A program made the position numbers and the translations under genes. DNA of 64,000 bases from Clostridiales bacterium (lineage in GTDB: Bacteria > Bacillota > Clostridia > Saccharofermentanales > Saccharofermentanaceae), in contig JAGAXM010000022.1 of NCBI GenBank assembly GCA_017940895.1, forward strand, positions 124,001-188,000, written 5' to 3'. Under the pieces are notes generated by a model. The model was given only the letters and a program-made list of their open reading frames with translations, searched no databases and was not told the DNA's origin. This document shows positions 9,238 through 17,484 of this stretch, piece after piece. The first letter of the stretch is position 1; each line of letters opens with the position of its first letter.

Positions 9238-9279
9238 TCTTTTGCGCTTCGAAGAGGAGCGCACACCAGCAACTGAAAT

Positions 9280-9355
9280 GGAAGCTTAGCTCAGCTGGGA
9301 GAGCATCTGCCTTACAAGCAGAGGGTCACAGGTTCGAGCCCTGTAGTTTCCACCA
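9280..9355 (+). tRNA. tRNA-Val (anticodon TAC)
   Basis: 76-nt cloverleaf with encoded CCA. Seven-base acceptor stem GGAAGCT/AGTTTCC (one G-U), D-arm GCTC...GAGC, anticodon loop CTTACAA giving TAC, T-loop TTCGAGC. First gene of a three-tRNA operon. Confidence 0.97.
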
Positions 9356-9357
9356 AT

Positions 9358-9434
9358 GGCGCAGTAGTTCAGTTGGTTAGAATGCCAGCCTGTCACGCTG
9401 GAGGTCGAGGGTTCGAGCCCCTTCTGCGTCGCCA
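9358..9434 (+). tRNA. tRNA-Asp (anticodon GTC)
   Basis: 77-nt cloverleaf with encoded CCA. Acceptor GGCGCAG/CTGCGTC, anticodon loop CTGTCAC giving GTC, T-loop TTCGAGC. Only two bases separate it from the preceding tRNA-Val. Confidence 0.97.
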
Positions 9435-9466
9435 ATTATCGCCGGTGCTTCGGTACCGGTAATAAT
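9435..9466 (+). other. Stable intergenic hairpin with cUUCGg tetraloop between tRNA-Asp and tRNA-Phe
   Basis: CCGGTGC (9442-9448) pairs with GTACCGG (9453-9459) around TTCG, flanked by ATTAT/ATAAT pairing. No T-run follows, so it is not a terminator; a spacer or processing signal for tRNA maturation is the likely role. Confidence 0.7.
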
Positions 9467-9468
9467 TT

Positions 9469-9544
9469 GCCCAGATAGCTCAGTCGGTAGAGCAGGGGAC
9501 TGAAAATCCCCGTGTCGGCAGTTCGATTCTGTCTCTGGGCACCA
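9469..9544 (+). tRNA. tRNA-Phe (anticodon GAA)
   Basis: 76-nt cloverleaf with encoded CCA. Acceptor GCCCAGA/TCTGGGC, anticodon loop CTGAAAA giving GAA, T-loop TTCGATT. Last gene of the operon; the terminator begins 5 nt later. Confidence 0.97.
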
Positions 9545-9548
9545 AATA

Positions 9549-9573
9549 AGCTCCGCATCAGCGGAGCTTTTTG
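9549..9573 (+). terminator. Rho-independent terminator of tRNA operon
   Basis: 8-bp GC-rich stem AGCTCCGC (9549-9556) / GCGGAGCT (9561-9568), ATCA loop, then TTTT. May also slow minus-strand transcription arriving from 9606. Confidence 0.9.
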
Positions 9574-9605
9574 TTTTGCTTAATTATCAGCGTTGTTCCG
9601 TGAGA

Positions 9606-10820
9606 TTAATATCTCATTCCGGAGATCTGCCACTCGCCGTCAATTCTGGTCAGATAGATGTGAGTAGTCGTAGGTACGATCTCGGGATCCGGCCACATCT
9701 GCATCTCCTGCTCGACGTATACCTGCATGTAAACAGTATCTTCGTTATAAGCAATGAATTCCTGAACTTCTTCATTCTGCATCGTTACGGCACCGTGACC
9801 AGTGAAGTAGCGAAGAGCCGTGCTTCTGCTTATGTAGTTGTATGCAAGGCTGTCCGGAGGAAAGTACGGATCGAGTTCTGTAATATCCGCATCCATTGAG
9901 ATAACGTTAGCAAATGTTGTCGTGAAATCTATACCGTACTGCTCAAGAGCTTCGCGCTCGGCATGGTTGGTGGAGTACTCTGCTCTGTAACGGTCGAAAT
10001 CAGCGTTATATTCGACGGGACAGTCTGCACCCGAATAATCTTTAACCTCTACCGTAGGCTCGTAATATAGACCTGATACGGCGTATGTGGTGAATCCTGG
10101 GATGGACCCGCCGTAGGGTTCTACATACTGAAGTTCATCTTCATCAACCGGTGTCTGCTCAGTAATGTAAGTATCATCAAGCTGAATGCCGTTGATATAA
10201 ACGGTAGAGTTCGAAGGTAATGTGATCATCGCGCCTTCGAGAGGAAGAACGGGGAAGGAGATATCTGCCAAAGCCCATACCGGGTTGCCGTATTCCTTCT
10301 GACCGATCCTCTGAAGTGCGACAGTGCCGACTACATATCCGTCCGCTTCGACTGCATATGTTGGCCTCTCGGGCGTGTATTCGCCGGATTCGACATATGT
10401 AAGAGTTTTGCCTTCGATCATGGAAAGCATATATGTCTTGATGGCATCTTCAGATTCGAACTGTGAAGCAGTAGGATGCTCGGGCATATTCTGCCAGATA
10501 TATTCGATATCGTAAGCCTCGAAGTGCGTGAAAACATCTGCCATGACGAGATCAGGCTGTGAAGACTGATATGAAGCTTCATAGTCGATGAGAAAGGTAT
10601 TGAACTTCTTGTAGCCGTACAGGATCGCGCATGTGGCGGCAATAAGCCATACCATGAGTATCGCGACATATACATGAAACCGCTTTTTGCCCTTTTTCTT
10701 TTTTACGGGGCGCTTTGTCTGTTCTTGGGCTACGAAAGGGGAGGACTCTGTTCTTACGACGGGTGTAGTCATTCTGGCTGATTCAGCCGAATAGCTCTTA
10801 TTCTGATCATGCTTCTTCAT
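9606..10820 (-). CDS. Hypothetical membrane-anchored extracytoplasmic protein
   Basis: 404 residues from the ATG at 10820, chosen because CGGAGGTGG sits just upstream; in-frame codons further up have no ribosome site. Layout: a basic, threonine-rich cytoplasmic stretch with a KKKKGKKR cluster, one membrane helix (~47-66), then ~335 soluble residues outside the cell. The last ~110 residues (ending THIYLTRIDGEWQISG) resemble a small alpha-plus-beta, NTF2-like fold, which is only a suggestion. It overlaps the upstream glycosidase gene by 14 nt and is translationally coupled to it, so a shared cell-surface role is likely. Confidence 0.8.
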   Translation of the reverse strand: MKKHDQNKSYSAESARMTTPVVRTESSPFVAQEQTKRPVKKKKGKKRFHVYVAILMVWLIAATCAILYGYKKFNTFLIDYEASYQSSQPDLVMADVFTHFEAYDIEYIWQNMPEHPTASQFESEDAIKTYMLSMIEGKTLTYVESGEYTPERPTYAVEADGYVVGTVALQRIGQKEYGNPVWALADISFPVLPLEGAMITLPSNSTVYINGIQLDDTYITEQTPVDEDELQYVEPYGGSIPGFTTYAVSGLYYEPTVEVKDYSGADCPVEYNADFDRYRAEYSTNHAEREALEQYGIDFTTTFANVISMDADITELDPYFPPDSLAYNYISRSTALRYFTGHGAVTMQNEEVQEFIAYNEDTVYMQVYVEQEMQMWPDPEIVPTTTHIYLTRIDGEWQISGMRY

Positions 10821-11946
10821 TTGCCACCTCCGCAGAAGAAGATGATGCATCAAGCGGGAGTACTACCCATGCTGTAGGAATAGCTCTGTCGCCTCTGATA
10901 TTGGCATTATCGACTATCTCTTCTCCGTTATAGACCATTGACGAAGACATACCTCCGTCAAGGTTAAATGCATTTACTGCTCCGTATTCGACCATTATGT
11001 CGATAAGGTCAGCCATTGTGGCACCCATGGAAGTTGATCTTCTTCCTTCGATACAAAGCATGAGTACTGCTCCGTCGGCTCTCTGACCGATCGCGGTACG
11101 GGGGTTAAGACCGCCTCCTACGCCGCTGTAGTTGGCTGCTACACCGTTTACGATAAGCGCAGGTCCGAAAGAAACCGCATCACGAAGTCCGATGCTTTCT
11201 GCGTAACCTCCGCCGAAAGTACCTACGACAAGAATATCATCCTGAGTAAATCCGACTGTAGGGAGACTGGTTCTTGTCTGATAGATAGGATCACCGTTCT
11301 CATCCGTTCCTGCTTCATAGTATTCATCAACGTTATCTGCACGGAGAACGCCCTGACTCATAACTACACCTACAGGCCATCCGCCGATGCCGAGGCCGCT
11401 CTCATCCTCGTACTGACCGCCGTTGATACCGGCTACTGCGCCGTATTTTTCAATAAGCTGCTGTAATGTCATACCGGCGCCTGAATGCGTGTAATTGTCT
11501 ATAGTGGCGCAGATAACGCGTGAGGGATCATAGACGATCATCATCATACCATGATACATAGGTCCGGATATCTCATGTATCTCTATGCCGTCACCGTCGG
11601 GGTCGAGGTTCGTTTCTGCATCTATTCCTGCCTGAGCAGCGGCAGCGGCAGCAGCCTCGGCTTCTTCTCTCATTACACTTACGAGAGCGGGATCGGTGAC
11701 CTGATCGAATTCTATCGTCGTATTGTTCGCGAGGATCTCGTTTATCTGATCATCGGTAAGTACCATTCTGGCAGCGATAGGACCTGCGGATGATTCCATC
11801 AGTGATGTAATGAATATCTGTCTGAAGTGATCGGAAGGTCCGTCGACAGCTATCTTCAGGCCACCGTACAGTCCTACGAAGAGAACTGCCAATGTTGTGA
11901 TCAGGTACAGGAAGAACCCGCCGACGATCTTTAAGAATACTTTCAT
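10807..11946 (-). CDS. Phosphodiester glycosidase (NAGPA/DUF2233) domain protein
   Basis: About 379 residues. An N-terminal membrane helix (~4-25) anchors the protein, then an alanine-rich linker leads to the C-terminal NAGPA-type domain. Family motifs seen: INGGQYED, GWPVGVVMSQGVL, NPRTAIGQRADGAVLMLCI and AFNLDGGMSSSMVY, the last being the signature near the active site. Related enzymes remove sugars from phosphodiester-linked glycans, so an exopolysaccharide or wall-polymer substrate outside the membrane is inferred. The start at 11946 follows GAGGGA; an ATG four codons upstream lacks a ribosome site. First gene of a two-gene minus-strand operon. Confidence 0.88.
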   Translation of the reverse strand: MKVFLKIVGGFFLYLITTLAVLFVGLYGGLKIAVDGPSDHFRQIFITSLMESSAGPIAARMVLTDDQINEILANNTTIEFDQVTDPALVSVMREEAEAAAAAAAQAGIDAETNLDPDGDGIEIHEISGPMYHGMMMIVYDPSRVICATIDNYTHSGAGMTLQQLIEKYGAVAGINGGQYEDESGLGIGGWPVGVVMSQGVLRADNVDEYYEAGTDENGDPIYQTRTSLPTVGFTQDDILVVGTFGGGYAESIGLRDAVSFGPALIVNGVAANYSGVGGGLNPRTAIGQRADGAVLMLCIEGRRSTSMGATMADLIDIMVEYGAVNAFNLDGGMSSSMVYNGEEIVDNANIRGDRAIPTAWVVLPLDASSSSAEVANEEA

Positions 11947-11998
11947 AAAATCCCTCATATAAAAACATAAATATTTCTTATAGTATTTTACAGATTTC

Positions 11999-12026
11999 TT
12001 GAAAAAAACAATATGTTAATTATAAT
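11999..12026 (+). promoter_or_regulatory. Sigma-A promoter of Ca2+-ATPase gene
   Basis: TTGAAA (11999-12004), 16-nt spacer, perfect TATAAT (12021-12026). Predicted leader ~50 nt with AAGGAG at 12069-12074. It lies in a 137-bp AT-rich divergent region shared with the minus-strand glycosidase gene. Confidence 0.75.
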
Positions 12027-12083
12027 ATACTTCGATATTTCAGAAGCGGAATAATGTGTTGAAACGACAAGGAGATACTTAAG

Positions 12084-14834
12084 TTGGATAAATCATTTTC
12101 GAGAAGTACTGAAGAAGTTATAAGAGAACTTAAAACGGATTCTGCCGTAGGTCTTACGAAGCAGGAGGCTGCCGACAGACTTGCCAAGAATGGTCCCAAT
12201 TCACTGGGAGAAGAGAAGAAAGTTCCTTTGTGGAAGCGCTTCCTCGCGCAGTTTGCCGATGCGATGGTAGTAATCCTTATTGCAGCCGCTATCCTGTCTG
12301 CTTTTATGGCAGTCAAGAATAACGAGGGCATCGAAGGCTGGATAGACGTATTTGTAATCCTTGCCATCGTTATCCTTAATGCGATCCTCGGCGTTTATCA
12401 GGAAGGTAAGGCCGATCAGGCTCTTGCAGCTCTGAAGAAGATGAGTTCGCCTCAGACAAAGGTCGTAAGAGACGGCGAAGTTGTAATGGTGGATTCCGAG
12501 AGCGTCGTAGAAGGCGACATCATCTCTATCGATGCGGGTGATGCGATATCCGCGGATATCAGACTTCTGACTTCAAGTTCGCTTAAGGCGGAGGAAGCAT
12601 CTCTGACAGGTGAGTCCGTTGCAGTAGATAAAGATGCTGATCTCATACTCGGAGAAGACTGTTCTCTCGGCGACCGTAAGAATATGCTGTTCATGGGAAC
12701 ATCCGTAACTTACGGAAGAGCTACGGGTGTAGTAGTCGGAACGGGCAAGAACACGGAGCTCGGAAAGATCGCGAATAAGCTGTCGGATATGGAAGATGAT
12801 GAGACTCCTTTGCAGAAGAATCTCAATCATCTGGGTAAGATCCTGGCAGTTGTATGTATTATCGTTTGTATCATTGTATTTGTAGTTGATATCTTCGTTC
12901 AGAAAGAGCCTGTTACCGAGGCTTTGATGACGGCTGTTTCCCTGGCTGTTGCAGCTATCCCCGAAGGCCTCGCGGCAGTTGTTACTATAGTTCTTTCCAT
13001 CGGTATGACGAAGATGGCGCAGAACAACGCCATTGTTAAGAGGCTTCTTGCCGTTGAGACGCTGGGATGCGTTGATGTCATCTGTTCCGACAAGACCGGA
13101 ACACTTACTCAGAATCAGATGACCGTTAAGGTTCTCTATGACGGCGAGCGTGTCGTTAATGTCGACGGTAACGGATATGCACCCGAGGGAAAGCTTCGTA
13201 ATGATGATGATTCCGAGGTTAAGCCCGAAGGCAAGCTCGAGACTTTGATCAGAGCCGCAGTTCTTTGTAACGATGCCAATATCGTTAAGAACGAGTCCGG
13301 CGAATACACTTGTATCGGAGATCCTACTGAAGGATCACTTACGACTCTCGGTATGAAGACCGGTATGGAGCGCGTGAAGACGATGGATAAGTATCCGAGA
13401 ATCACGGAGCTCCCGTTCGATTCCGACCGAAAGATGATGACTACTTATCACACGGGCATCGAAGAAGGAAAGCTTGTTTCTTATACAAAGGGCGGTCCCG
13501 ATATCGTTATCTCAAGATGTGCTTATTATGAGACCGAGAACGGTCCTGTCGAGATGACGGAAGATATCAGAAAGAAGATATCCAAGCAGAATCACGACTT
13601 CGCATGTAAGGCTATCCGTGTTCTCGCATTTGCCTACAGAGTTCATAACAAGGGAACAAAGGCCGAGTTTGAGCATGAGAAGGATCTTATCTTTATAGGT
13701 CTCATCGGTATGATCGATCCCGAGCGTAAAGAGGCTAAGGATGCTATCGCCGTATGTAAGGAAGCCGGCATAAGAACCGTCATGATCACCGGTGACTACA
13801 AGGATTCCGCCGTAGCCATCGCCAATAACCTCGAGATGATGGACGAGAATTCACAGGCACTGTCGGGTGCCGAGCTCGATAAGATCTCCGACGAAGAGCT
13901 TCTTAAGGCCTGCGAGAATACGAATGTTTATGCCAGAGTATCTCCCGAGCATAAGGTCCGTATCGTAACGGCTCTTAAGAAGAACAACCATATCGCATCC
14001 ATGACGGGTGACGGTGTTAACGACGCCATGGCGCTGAAGTCCGCGGATATCGGAGTTGCAATGGGTATCACGGGTACTGACGTTGCCAAGAACTCTGCCG
14101 ACATGATTCTCATGGATGATAACTTCGCTACCATAGTCAAGGCAGTTGAAGAGGGAAGGATCATCTACTCGAACATAAGAAAGTTCGTAAGCTTCCTGCT
14201 GTCATGTAATGTAGGTGAGATCCTTGTTATCTTCCTTCTGTCACTTATTCCGAATACGGTGATCCCGGGTATCGCGGCTCCTCTTACTGCCATTCAGCTT
14301 CTGTGGCTGAACCTTGTTACAGACTCGTTCCCGGCATTGGCCCTCGGACGCGAGAAGGGTGAGCCCGGCATCATGAAGATGCCCCCGAGACCTAAGGGAG
14401 AGCCTATCATCAATAAGAGTATGCTGGTTCAGATCTTTGTTCAGGCTATAGCGATATTTGTATGCGTAGCAGCTGCATTCCTGATCCCGCTTACAAGAAA
14501 TAACGGGTTCTTCTTCTCTAGTGACATCGAGGCGCTTACGGGAGCAAGAACGGTAGCGTTCGCAACTCTTATCCTTGCTGAACTCTTAAGAGCATTTGCA
14601 TCAAGATCCGAGAGACTGTCGGTATTTAAGCTCGGATTGTTCACTAATAAGCTTATGAATACTGCCGTAGGCTTGTCTCTGGTTATGCTTCTGGCGGTTA
14701 TCTATATCCCGGGAGTTAACGGCATCTTCGACAATGTCGCTCTTAACCCTGCGGCATGGCTTGTAATCGTACCTTTGGCACTCATTCCTTTTGCCACGAG
14801 CGAGATATTCAAGCTGTTTAAGAAGGTATTATGA
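12084..14834 (+). CDS. Cation-transporting P-type ATPase, Ca2+ (type IIA/PMR1-like)
   Basis: 916-residue integral membrane ion pump. Start TTG at 12084 follows AAGGAG by 9 nt. Motifs: LTGESV actuator loop, phosphorylation site DKTGT with Asp336, MITGDYK, and the hinge motif GDGVNDAMALKSADIG. The fourth transmembrane segment carries AAIPEGLAAVV (PEGL) and a later one has NLVTDS; both contribute Ca2+ ligands in SERCA/PMR1 pumps, which supports Ca2+ (possibly Mn2+) export over other ions. Monocistronic: own promoter upstream, and secG downstream has its own promoter. Confidence 0.92.
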   Translation: MDKSFSRSTEEVIRELKTDSAVGLTKQEAADRLAKNGPNSLGEEKKVPLWKRFLAQFADAMVVILIAAAILSAFMAVKNNEGIEGWIDVFVILAIVILNAILGVYQEGKADQALAALKKMSSPQTKVVRDGEVVMVDSESVVEGDIISIDAGDAISADIRLLTSSSLKAEEASLTGESVAVDKDADLILGEDCSLGDRKNMLFMGTSVTYGRATGVVVGTGKNTELGKIANKLSDMEDDETPLQKNLNHLGKILAVVCIIVCIIVFVVDIFVQKEPVTEALMTAVSLAVAAIPEGLAAVVTIVLSIGMTKMAQNNAIVKRLLAVETLGCVDVICSDKTGTLTQNQMTVKVLYDGERVVNVDGNGYAPEGKLRNDDDSEVKPEGKLETLIRAAVLCNDANIVKNESGEYTCIGDPTEGSLTTLGMKTGMERVKTMDKYPRITELPFDSDRKMMTTYHTGIEEGKLVSYTKGGPDIVISRCAYYETENGPVEMTEDIRKKISKQNHDFACKAIRVLAFAYRVHNKGTKAEFEHEKDLIFIGLIGMIDPERKEAKDAIAVCKEAGIRTVMITGDYKDSAVAIANNLEMMDENSQALSGAELDKISDEELLKACENTNVYARVSPEHKVRIVTALKKNNHIASMTGDGVNDAMALKSADIGVAMGITGTDVAKNSADMILMDDNFATIVKAVEEGRIIYSNIRKFVSFLLSCNVGEILVIFLLSLIPNTVIPGIAAPLTAIQLLWLNLVTDSFPALALGREKGEPGIMKMPPRPKGEPIINKSMLVQIFVQAIAIFVCVAAAFLIPLTRNNGFFFSSDIEALTGARTVAFATLILAELLRAFASRSERLSVFKLGLFTNKLMNTAVGLSLVMLLAVIYIPGVNGIFDNVALNPAAWLVIVPLALIPFATSEIFKLFKKVL

Positions 14835-14851
14835 CGATCTGAAAAATATGT

Positions 14852-14880
14852 TTGCACTGTAAACAACGTTATGTTAATAT
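14852..14880 (+). promoter_or_regulatory. Sigma-A promoter of secG
   Basis: TTGCAC (14852-14857), 17-nt spacer, TAATAT (14875-14880), with an upstream TG giving an extended -10. Confidence 0.7.
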
Positions 14881-14912
14881 CTTACGGTTTGAAAGTATAA
14901 GGAGGCTTATAA

Positions 14913-15164
14913 ATGAGCGCACTTGACATTGTTTTATCTATACTTGATATAATCCTTGGACTTACCATGGTAATTCTTTTCCTCGTTCAGGAAGGTAATG
15001 ATCAGGGTATGGGCGCCATCACAGGTGCTTCCAATGACTCTTACTACAGCAAGGCTAAGGGACAGACTCTTGAGGAGAGACTCAAGCAGGCTACAAAGAT
15101 CGTAGCTGTTCTCTTCGCTTTCATGTCCGTAGTTCTTTATATGGCTGTTACGAAGGGTTTCTGA
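14913..15164 (+). CDS. secG: Preprotein translocase subunit SecG
   Basis: 83 residues with two membrane helices (~5-25 and ~62-80) separated by a glycine/asparagine-rich loop, FLVQEGNDQGMGAI, a SecG hallmark. It forms part of the SecYEG channel and assists SecA-driven export. AAGGAGG at 14899-14905 precedes the ATG. Own promoter and terminator; followed by rnr, as is common in Firmicutes. Confidence 0.92.
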   Translation: MSALDIVLSILDIILGLTMVILFLVQEGNDQGMGAITGASNDSYYSKAKGQTLEERLKQATKIVAVLFAFMSVVLYMAVTKGF

Positions 15165-15189
15165 TACAAGGTTACAATTTAAGAAGATA

Positions 15190-15221
15190 AAGACCGTGCC
15201 GTGTGGCGCGGTCTTCTTTTT
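15190..15221 (+). terminator. Rho-independent terminator of secG
   Basis: 11-bp stem (15190-15200 with 15205-15215, one G-U), GTGT loop, then CTTTTT. Confidence 0.9.
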
Positions 15222-15229
15222 GTTATAAT
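15221..15229 (+). promoter_or_regulatory. Extended -10 promoter of rnr
   Basis: TGTTATAAT, a perfect TGnTATAAT extended -10 that starts in the T-run of the secG terminator. No -35 is recognisable, since the terminator stem fills that region; extended -10 elements can compensate. Confidence 0.65.
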
Positions 15230-15257
15230 TCAGATAAGGGATACACGGAGGCTTTAA

Positions 15258-17240
15258 GTGGCATTTTATAAGAATAACAAGAAGGGTATGAAGAATCCTT
15301 TCGCAGCTAATATGAGTTTAAGACAGCAGGCAAGACGTGCTGCTGCCGAGAGTTTCAGTGCGGACGGTCCGAAGAATTTCGCTGATCTTGCTCCGCGCGG
15401 ACCTCTTCAGGTAAAGAATCAGGTCATAGGACGTCTCGTACAGAACGGCGAGGGTGGAGATGTATATCCCGATCAGGCTTTCAGGGAGACGAACTTCGGC
15501 GTAATACATATCGATAAGAATCACCTTAACGGCGCGCCTTTTAAGATGACGGTCGTATGCGAGGTGCTTAATCCCGATAATACCAACAGGGATTTCCGCG
15601 GTAAGATCGTGGAAGTTCTCGGAGATATGGGTAATAACGATGTCAGAATGTTGTCTGTGTTAAGGCAGTACGGCCTGTCCCAGACTTTCCCCGATGATGT
15701 TATCGAAGAAGTTAAAGATCTGCCCGTTAATCCCGATCCCGGTATGGTGGAGACCCTGATAGATGAGGGAAGACGCGATCTTCGTGATCTTCTGACGATC
15801 ACCATAGACGGAGAAGATGCCAAGGATCTTGATGATGCGATCTCTATTAAGAAGCTTCAGAACGGCAACTATAAGCTTTATGTTCATATCGCTGATGTAT
15901 CGAACTACGTAAGAGAGAAGACGGCACTGGATGACGAAGCGATGCTCAGGGGAACGTCGGTATACCTCGTTGACAGGGTTATACCGATGCTGCCGCCTAA
16001 GCTCAGCAACGGTCTTTGCAGTCTTAATCCCAATGTCGACCGCCTTACGATGACCGCCGAGATGTATGTGGATTCGGAAGGAAACACTTATGACGGTGAT
16101 GTATATGAGAGCGTAATAAGATCCGACAGGCGAATGAGCTATAACGAGGTCTACAGGATCCTTACGGAAGAGAAGGATACAGACGAAGAAGAATACGGTC
16201 CTATCGTTCCCATGCTCCGCGAGATGAAGATACTCGCAGATATCCTTAAGAGAATGCGTGACGGAAGGGGAGCAATCAATTTTGATTTCCCGGAGACGGA
16301 TGTAATTCTCGACGAAGAGGGCAATCCGACCGATGTAATGCCCCATCCGATCACATTCGCGAACGGTATTATCGAGCAATTCATGATCTGTGCCAATGAG
16401 TTCGTCGCGGAGAAGTTCTGTAAGATGAATTATCCGTTCGTATACCGAATCCACGAGGATCCGGACCCGATCAAGCTCGCAAGATTCTCGCGTATCGCAA
16501 GATCTTTCGGTGCTACGGGCAAGCTGTCAGGCGACGTGGAACCTCTGGATATAGTCGAATTCATGGATACCATCAAGGACGATTCCGCCAAGCCCATGCT
16601 CGATCAGGTACTCCTGAGATCCATGGCGAAGGCCTGCTACAGCGAGCGTAATCTCGGACATTTCGGTCTTGCATCGAAGTTCTACTGTCATTTCACGAGC
16701 CCGATAAGAAGGTATCCTGACCTTTATATCCACAGGATCATAAAAAGCTACCTTCATAACGAAGATAAGAAGAAGCATTTCGGCGGGCTTGTCGCGAATG
16801 TATCCGATCACAGTTCCGAGATGGAAAGAAACAGCGTCGATGCCGAGAGAGCTTCAACGAATATCAAGGTCTGCGAGTACATGAGCAAGCGTATCGGCGA
16901 GCGCTATGAAGGATATATCACATCCATCATTGCATCCGGCGTGTTCGTAATGCTCGACAGTACCATCGAAGGTTTTGTTCCGTTCAGAACGATGGCGGAT
17001 CACTATATCTTTGATGAGAGGATGTACCGCGCGGTCGGTGCCAGAGGCGGACTTAAGCTTACCATCGGCATGAAGGTAAAGATCGTCGTAGCGGCAGTCG
17101 ATACGGATGCGGCGAAGATCGATTTTGTTTTCGAGGAGGGCTTCGAGAGGAGCGGCAGCAGGTCTTCGGGCAATAAAAACGCCGGAGACAAAGGCCCCGG
17201 CAGAAGAAAGATCAAGAGAAACCGTATGGGAAGGCGATAA
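15258..17240 (+). CDS. rnr: Ribonuclease R
   Basis: 660-residue 3'-5' exoribonuclease of the RNB family, acting in mRNA and structured RNA decay. Start GTG at 15258 after CGGAGG. Order: cold-shock-type OB domain(s) in ~50-170, RNB catalytic domain from ~175 with the acidic motif GEDAKDLDDA at 185-194 (Asp187, Asp190, Asp192, Asp193), the segment HFTSPIRRYPDL, then an S1 domain (~555-630) and a basic tail rich in Arg/Lys. It is shorter than E. coli or Bacillus RNase R because the N-terminal helix-turn-helix region is absent. Its terminator overlaps its own stop codon. Confidence 0.95.
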   Translation: MAFYKNNKKGMKNPFAANMSLRQQARRAAAESFSADGPKNFADLAPRGPLQVKNQVIGRLVQNGEGGDVYPDQAFRETNFGVIHIDKNHLNGAPFKMTVVCEVLNPDNTNRDFRGKIVEVLGDMGNNDVRMLSVLRQYGLSQTFPDDVIEEVKDLPVNPDPGMVETLIDEGRRDLRDLLTITIDGEDAKDLDDAISIKKLQNGNYKLYVHIADVSNYVREKTALDDEAMLRGTSVYLVDRVIPMLPPKLSNGLCSLNPNVDRLTMTAEMYVDSEGNTYDGDVYESVIRSDRRMSYNEVYRILTEEKDTDEEEYGPIVPMLREMKILADILKRMRDGRGAINFDFPETDVILDEEGNPTDVMPHPITFANGIIEQFMICANEFVAEKFCKMNYPFVYRIHEDPDPIKLARFSRIARSFGATGKLSGDVEPLDIVEFMDTIKDDSAKPMLDQVLLRSMAKACYSERNLGHFGLASKFYCHFTSPIRRYPDLYIHRIIKSYLHNEDKKKHFGGLVANVSDHSSEMERNSVDAERASTNIKVCEYMSKRIGERYEGYITSIIASGVFVMLDSTIEGFVPFRTMADHYIFDERMYRAVGARGGLKLTIGMKVKIVVAAVDTDAAKIDFVFEEGFERSGSRSSGNKNAGDKGPGRRKIKRNRMGRR

Positions 17241-17252
17241 CCTTCCTTTTTT
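17229..17252 (+). terminator. Rho-independent terminator of rnr overlapping the stop codon
   Basis: GGAAGG (17229-17234) pairs with CCTTCC (17241-17246), followed by six T. The loop CGATAA contains the rnr TAA, and the T-run touches the stop codon of the convergent HPr-like gene. Confidence 0.75.
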
Positions 17253-17484
17253 ATTCCTTGACGATGAACGAGTCGATCGCCTTAAGAAAGTCGTCGCAGT
17301 CGTCGGAGAAGATCTGGCACTCGAGCTTCTCTGAAGGAACGATACTGAAGATGCCCATGAGGCTCTTCGCGTCAACGTTGTATCTGCCGGAGATCAGGTC
17401 GATGTCGTAGCTGCAGAAGTTGGCTGCCGTAACAAAATCCTTTACGTCATTTATGGTCATGAGTCTTACATTAATCTTCTTCAT
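17251..17484 (-). CDS. HPr-like protein lacking the phosphorylatable histidine
   Basis: 77 residues from the ATG at 17484, which follows AAGGAGG. Size and the segment NVDAKSLMGIFSI match the HPr fold of the phosphotransferase system (compare the KSIMGVMSL region). However, the first loop reads TINDVKDFVTAAN with no histidine where His15 of HPr should be, so phosphoryl transfer from enzyme I is not expected. It overlaps the glycosyltransferase gene by 14 nt. A structural or regulatory role is inferred. Confidence 0.8.
   Translation of the reverse strand: MKKINVRLMTINDVKDFVTAANFCSYDIDLISGRYNVDAKSLMGIFSIVPSEKLECQIFSDDCDDFLKAIDSFIVKE

Noticed and set aside
15660..16454. 264-codon minus-strand frame opposite rnr
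   Set aside because: Lies wholly inside the RNase R catalytic domain and shows no start signals.
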